DNA from: Spirochaetaceae bacterium
GTDB lineage: Bacteria; Spirochaetota; Spirochaetia; Treponematales; Breznakiellaceae
DNA length: 8,500 bases
NCBI GenBank assembly: GCA_031278935.1
Contig: JAITJK010000085.1
Coordinates: forward strand, 1 to 8,500
Direction of reading: 5' to 3'
The position numbers and the translations under genes are program-made. The first letter of the stretch is position 1; each line of letters opens with the position of its first letter. The notes beneath the pieces were generated by a model. The model was not told where the DNA came from. It did not search any database and worked only from the letters and a program-made list of their open reading frames with translations. Of this stretch, positions 6,216 through 8,500 are shown one piece after another.

Positions 6216-8206
6216 CCGAGGCGGTCTACTATGTGGATATGGTGTTTGATCTCCCCCTACAGCAGGTATTCACCTATCAGGCAGACCCTAAGAAAGAGGC
6301 CGCCCTGGGCAAGCGCGGTATAGCTCCCTTTGGCAGGCGGGAATGCCTGGGCTACATCATCAGGGAACACGCCGAAGCTCCCCCAGGGATCGCAGCGGCA
6401 GCGATTAAGGCAGTCCGTCGGGTAGTAGACCCGGCTCCCCTCTTCACCCAGGAGGACCTGGCCCTAGCCGAATGGATCGCCGGGTACTACCTGTGCAGCC
6501 TGGGGCAAGCCCTGGCGGGGATGCTGCCCTCAGGCCGGCGGACCGGCGCATACCCGACTTTTGCGGACCCGGAAGATGCTATAAGCCAAAGTATACCGGA
6601 ACTCTCCTCGGAGCAAGAGGTCGCCTTGGCCGGAATACTCCACTGCCAAGGCCCTGCTGCCGCGCCATCCCGGCTCTTGTACCTCTACGGCATTACGGGA
6701 TCCGGAAAGACCGAGGTGTTTCTCAGGGCCGCCGAGCAGGCCCTGCACGGGGGAAAGTCGGTGATCTACCTGGTGCCAGAGATTGCCCTAACCCATCAAA
6801 CCGCTGCGGCCATTCAAAGTCGGTTTGGGTCCAGCGCCGCGACCCTCCACTCAGGTATGAGCTCCAGTGCCCGGCTTACGGCCTGGGTTCGGATCCGGGA
6901 AGGGGAGATCCGCATCGTGGTAGGCCCCCGGAGCGCGGTCTTTGCTCCGGTGCAAAACCTTGGCCTTATTATTTTGGATGAGGAACAGGACGGCTCATAC
7001 AAATCGGGTAGTACCCCTCGTTACCACGCCCGGCAGGTGGCCATGCATCGCTGTTCGGTGGTTGGAGCCTGCCTGGTCATGGGTTCTGCGACGCCTTCGG
7101 CAGAGGCATGGAAGCTCATGGAGGAGGGTACCATTCAGCGACTGCATCTGACCCGCCGGCTTGCCGGGGGTAGTATGCCTGCCATACGCTCCTTAAGTCT
7201 TGCCCGGGCTTGCGGCTGTCTCACCAAGGAATTGCAAGAGGAAATCCGTAAAACCGCCCAGATGGGCCGGCAAAGTATCCTGTTTCTCAACCGCCGGGGT
7301 TTCGCCTATTTTTATCATTGCCGGGCCTGCGGCTATGAACTCACCTGCCGGCGTTGTTCCGTGTCCCTCACCTATCACAAGAGCAAGGGCCGGGCGATCT
7401 GCCATTACTGTGGGTACCAAACCGAGCCGCCCCGGGTCTGCCCCCAGTGCGGTTCCCTAGAAGCGGGGTATACGGGTTTTGGTACCGAGCTTATTGAAGA
7501 AGAGGTTCGCCGGACCTTCCCAGACCTGCGGGTACACCGGGTGGATGCGGACACGGCCAACCGTAAAGAGAGTCTTAAGGAGACCCTGGCGCTCTTCAAA
7601 GCCGGGGGTTTTGACATTCTTCTGGGGACTCAGATGGTGGCCAAGGGGCTGAATTTTCCTGGGGTGCGCCTGGTGGGAATTATCTTAGCGGATACGGGTC
7701 TGCATCTTCCGGATTTTCGGGCGGCGGAGCGGACTTTTTCCCTGATTGTGCAGGTAGCTGGCCGGGCGGGCCGGTATTTCCCGGACGGCAGGGTTCTGGT
7801 TCAAACCCTGCGGCCTTATGACCCGGTGATTCTCCGGGCTTGTGCCCTGGATATGGAGGGTTTTTATGCGGCGGAATTGGCCCAGCGGAAGATTCTGGGC
7901 TTCCCGCCCTACACTCGGCTTATCCGCTTTATTGTCCGGTCTAAAGACGCGGACCGGGCGGACCGGGCCGTAGGGAACCTAGCTGCCCTGGCTGGGCCGC
8001 AGCTTCCGGCCCAGGCGGATATGTTAGGTCCTGCGGAATGTCCTATCGGCATGATCGCCGGGAACTATCGCCGGCAGCTTATCTTACGCGGTTCCTCTCT
8101 GGGGCCTATCCATGCCGCCGCCCGTTCCCTGTTGGCCCGCTATGAAACGGGGAAAGACAAGCGGGTATATGTGGAGGTGGATATAGATCCCGTAAGCCTC
8201 CTCTAA
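6212..8206 (+). CDS. priA: Primosomal replication restart helicase PriA
   Basis: PriA is a 3'-5' superfamily 2 DNA helicase that binds stalled forks and D-loops and reloads the replicative helicase. The 664-residue product is somewhat shorter than E. coli PriA (732). The N-terminal DNA-binding region is about 1-110. Helicase motifs are GITGSGKT (160-167), TLHSGM (211-216), DEEQ (256-259), GSATPS (291-296), GTQMVAKG (472-479) and QVAGRAGR (514-521). Eight zinc-binding cysteines sit within helicase lobe 2: Cys370, 373, 379, 382, 397, 400, 410 and 413. The C-terminal domain ends in VYVEVDIDPVSLL. Motif II reads DEEQ where PriA usually has DEEH. The start overlaps the udg stop by four bases and has no strong ribosome binding site, which fits translational coupling. 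It is the last gene of the operon. Confidence 0.97.
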   Translation: MTEAVYYVDMVFDLPLQQVFTYQADPKKEAALGKRGIAPFGRRECLGYIIREHAEAPPGIAAAAIKAVRRVVDPAPLFTQEDLALAEWIAGYYLCSLGQALAGMLPSGRRTGAYPTFADPEDAISQSIPELSSEQEVALAGILHCQGPAAAPSRLLYLYGITGSGKTEVFLRAAEQALHGGKSVIYLVPEIALTHQTAAAIQSRFGSSAATLHSGMSSSARLTAWVRIREGEIRIVVGPRSAVFAPVQNLGLIILDEEQDGSYKSGSTPRYHARQVAMHRCSVVGACLVMGSATPSAEAWKLMEEGTIQRLHLTRRLAGGSMPAIRSLSLARACGCLTKELQEEIRKTAQMGRQSILFLNRRGFAYFYHCRACGYELTCRRCSVSLTYHKSKGRAICHYCGYQTEPPRVCPQCGSLEAGYTGFGTELIEEEVRRTFPDLRVHRVDADTANRKESLKETLALFKAGGFDILLGTQMVAKGLNFPGVRLVGIILADTGLHLPDFRAAERTFSLIVQVAGRAGRYFPDGRVLVQTLRPYDPVILRACALDMEGFYAAELAQRKILGFPPYTRLIRFIVRSKDADRADRAVGNLAALAGPQLPAQADMLGPAECPIGMIAGNYRRQLILRGSSLGPIHAAARSLLARYETGKDKRVYVEVDIDPVSLL

Positions 8207-8288
8207 CCACCTAGCGCCACCTGCCCCTGGTGAGAAGGCCCTGCAAGATGGAGAAACGAGAGGTACTGCCCGTTCTTTACTACATAGT
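8207..8288. other. Spacer after priA
   Basis: This stretch between the priA stop and the next repeat copy holds no gene. CACC and GGTG around 8218-8233 could pair weakly, but no T run follows, so no terminator is called. Read-through from the priA operon into rpmB therefore cannot be excluded. Confidence 0.4.
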
Positions 8289-8318
8289 CCCCAATACGCT
8301 TTCACGGTAGTTGGTGGG
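8289..8318 (+). repeat. Dispersed REP-like repeat, copy D, compact form
   Basis: The first block, CCCCAATACGCTTTCACGG, differs from copy B by two transitions. It runs directly into TAGTTGGTGGG, the second block of copy C. It ends at the -35 box of the rpmB promoter, the same arrangement as copy C and the nrdR promoter. Confidence 0.65.
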
Positions 8319-8347
8319 TTTACAGAAATGTCGGTTTTTACTACTAT
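8319..8347 (+). promoter_or_regulatory. Sigma-70-type promoter of rpmB
   Basis: TTTACA (8319-8324, five of six) and TACTAT (8342-8347, four of six) are 17 bases apart. Transcription would begin near 8354, leaving a leader of about 90 bases. An alternative -10, TATAGA at 8345-8350, would need a 20-base spacer. Confidence 0.55.
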
Positions 8348-8363
8348 AGAAACTTCGATAGAG

Positions 8364-8404
8364 GATGTGTATCGGACGCACATCAAGGGAACGTTCTGCG
8401 GAAC
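8364..8404 (+). promoter_or_regulatory. Two hairpins in the rpmB leader
   Basis: GATGTGT (8364-8370) pairs with GCACATC (8378-8384), six Watson-Crick pairs plus one G-T, closing a 7-base loop. Nine bases later GTTC (8393-8396) and GAAC (8401-8404) close a TGCG loop, a UNCG-type tetraloop in RNA. Neither is followed by a T run. Such a leader could be stabilising or regulatory; the sequence alone does not decide. Confidence 0.4.
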
Positions 8405-8444
8405 CTCAGGTCCGAATAAGCCTATTAGTTAAGGAAGGATCACT

Positions 8445-8500
8445 ATGTCTCGTGTATGCGATATTTGCGGAAAACACACCATTACCGGGAACAAGGTAAG
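8445..8500 (+). CDS. rpmB: 50S ribosomal protein L28 (partial, 5' end)
   Basis: The 18 visible codons encode MSRVCDICGKHTITGNKV, the conserved start of L28, a structural protein of the large ribosomal subunit. Cys5 and Cys8 form the first half of the zinc-binding pair found in zinc-type L28 proteins. The start is supported by AAGGAAGGA at 8431-8439, five bases before the ATG. The gene runs off the right edge. Its own promoter and leader lie directly upstream, so it is probably transcribed apart from priA. Confidence 0.93.
   Translation, partial: MSRVCDICGKHTITGNKV

Noticed and set aside
1..8500. CRISPR array, tRNA, rRNA or intact insertion sequence
   Set aside because: No regularly spaced direct repeats, cloverleaf, rRNA-like sequence or full transposase with paired terminal inverted repeats was seen; the dispersed repeats are irregularly spaced and rearranged.

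Overview
Organism. The window is roughly balanced in GC. It looks like a spirochaete chromosome, most likely a host-associated Treponema of the termite-gut type. This rests on three things: the sequence style of the divergent EF-G, PriA and uracil-DNA glycosylase; a degenerate Y1-transposase-like ORF of a kind I associate with those genomes; and many short dispersed GC-rich repeats. The assignment comes from memory of protein families, not from a search, so the phylum is fairly likely and the genus tentative.

Layout, left to right. Positions 1-163 hold no securely supported gene, one inverted copy of a dispersed repeat and, on the minus strand, the possible start of a lipoprotein gene cut by the window edge. 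A minus-strand MscS-family channel gene (164-1564) has its own promoter at 1655-1683. A small plus-strand ORF (1742-2191) has the frame of a Y1/REP-associated transposase but lacks the HUH metal-binding residues. It is bracketed by short direct repeats and contains a GGGTCAGACCCC palindrome. A minus-strand EF-G paralogue of the EF-G II type (2374-4455) has a strong promoter at 4507-4535. A 583-base divergent gap (4456-5038) carries two more palindromes and two copies of a second repeat. Next comes a tightly packed plus-strand operon: nrdR (5039-5491), a family-4 uracil-DNA glycosylase gene (5457-6215) and priA (6212-8206). A 238-base gap with another repeat copy and a promoter leads into the start of rpmB (8445 to the window end).

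How the genes fit together. The nrdR-udg-priA operon groups control of dNTP supply, removal of uracil from DNA and restart of stalled replication forks, so it reads as a genome-maintenance operon with translational coupling at both junctions. The EF-G paralogue and L28 belong to translation, and the channel to osmotic protection.

Most unusual content. The least ordinary signal is the repeat system: a CCCCAATACGCCTCCACGG-type element at five places, a GGGGTCAGACCCC palindrome at three places, and one Y1-like gene whose nuclease motif has been lost. Two repeat copies end exactly in what reads as the -35 box of the nrdR and rpmB promoters, which suggests the repeats may supply promoters. Nothing here amounts to a clearly new defence or metabolic system.
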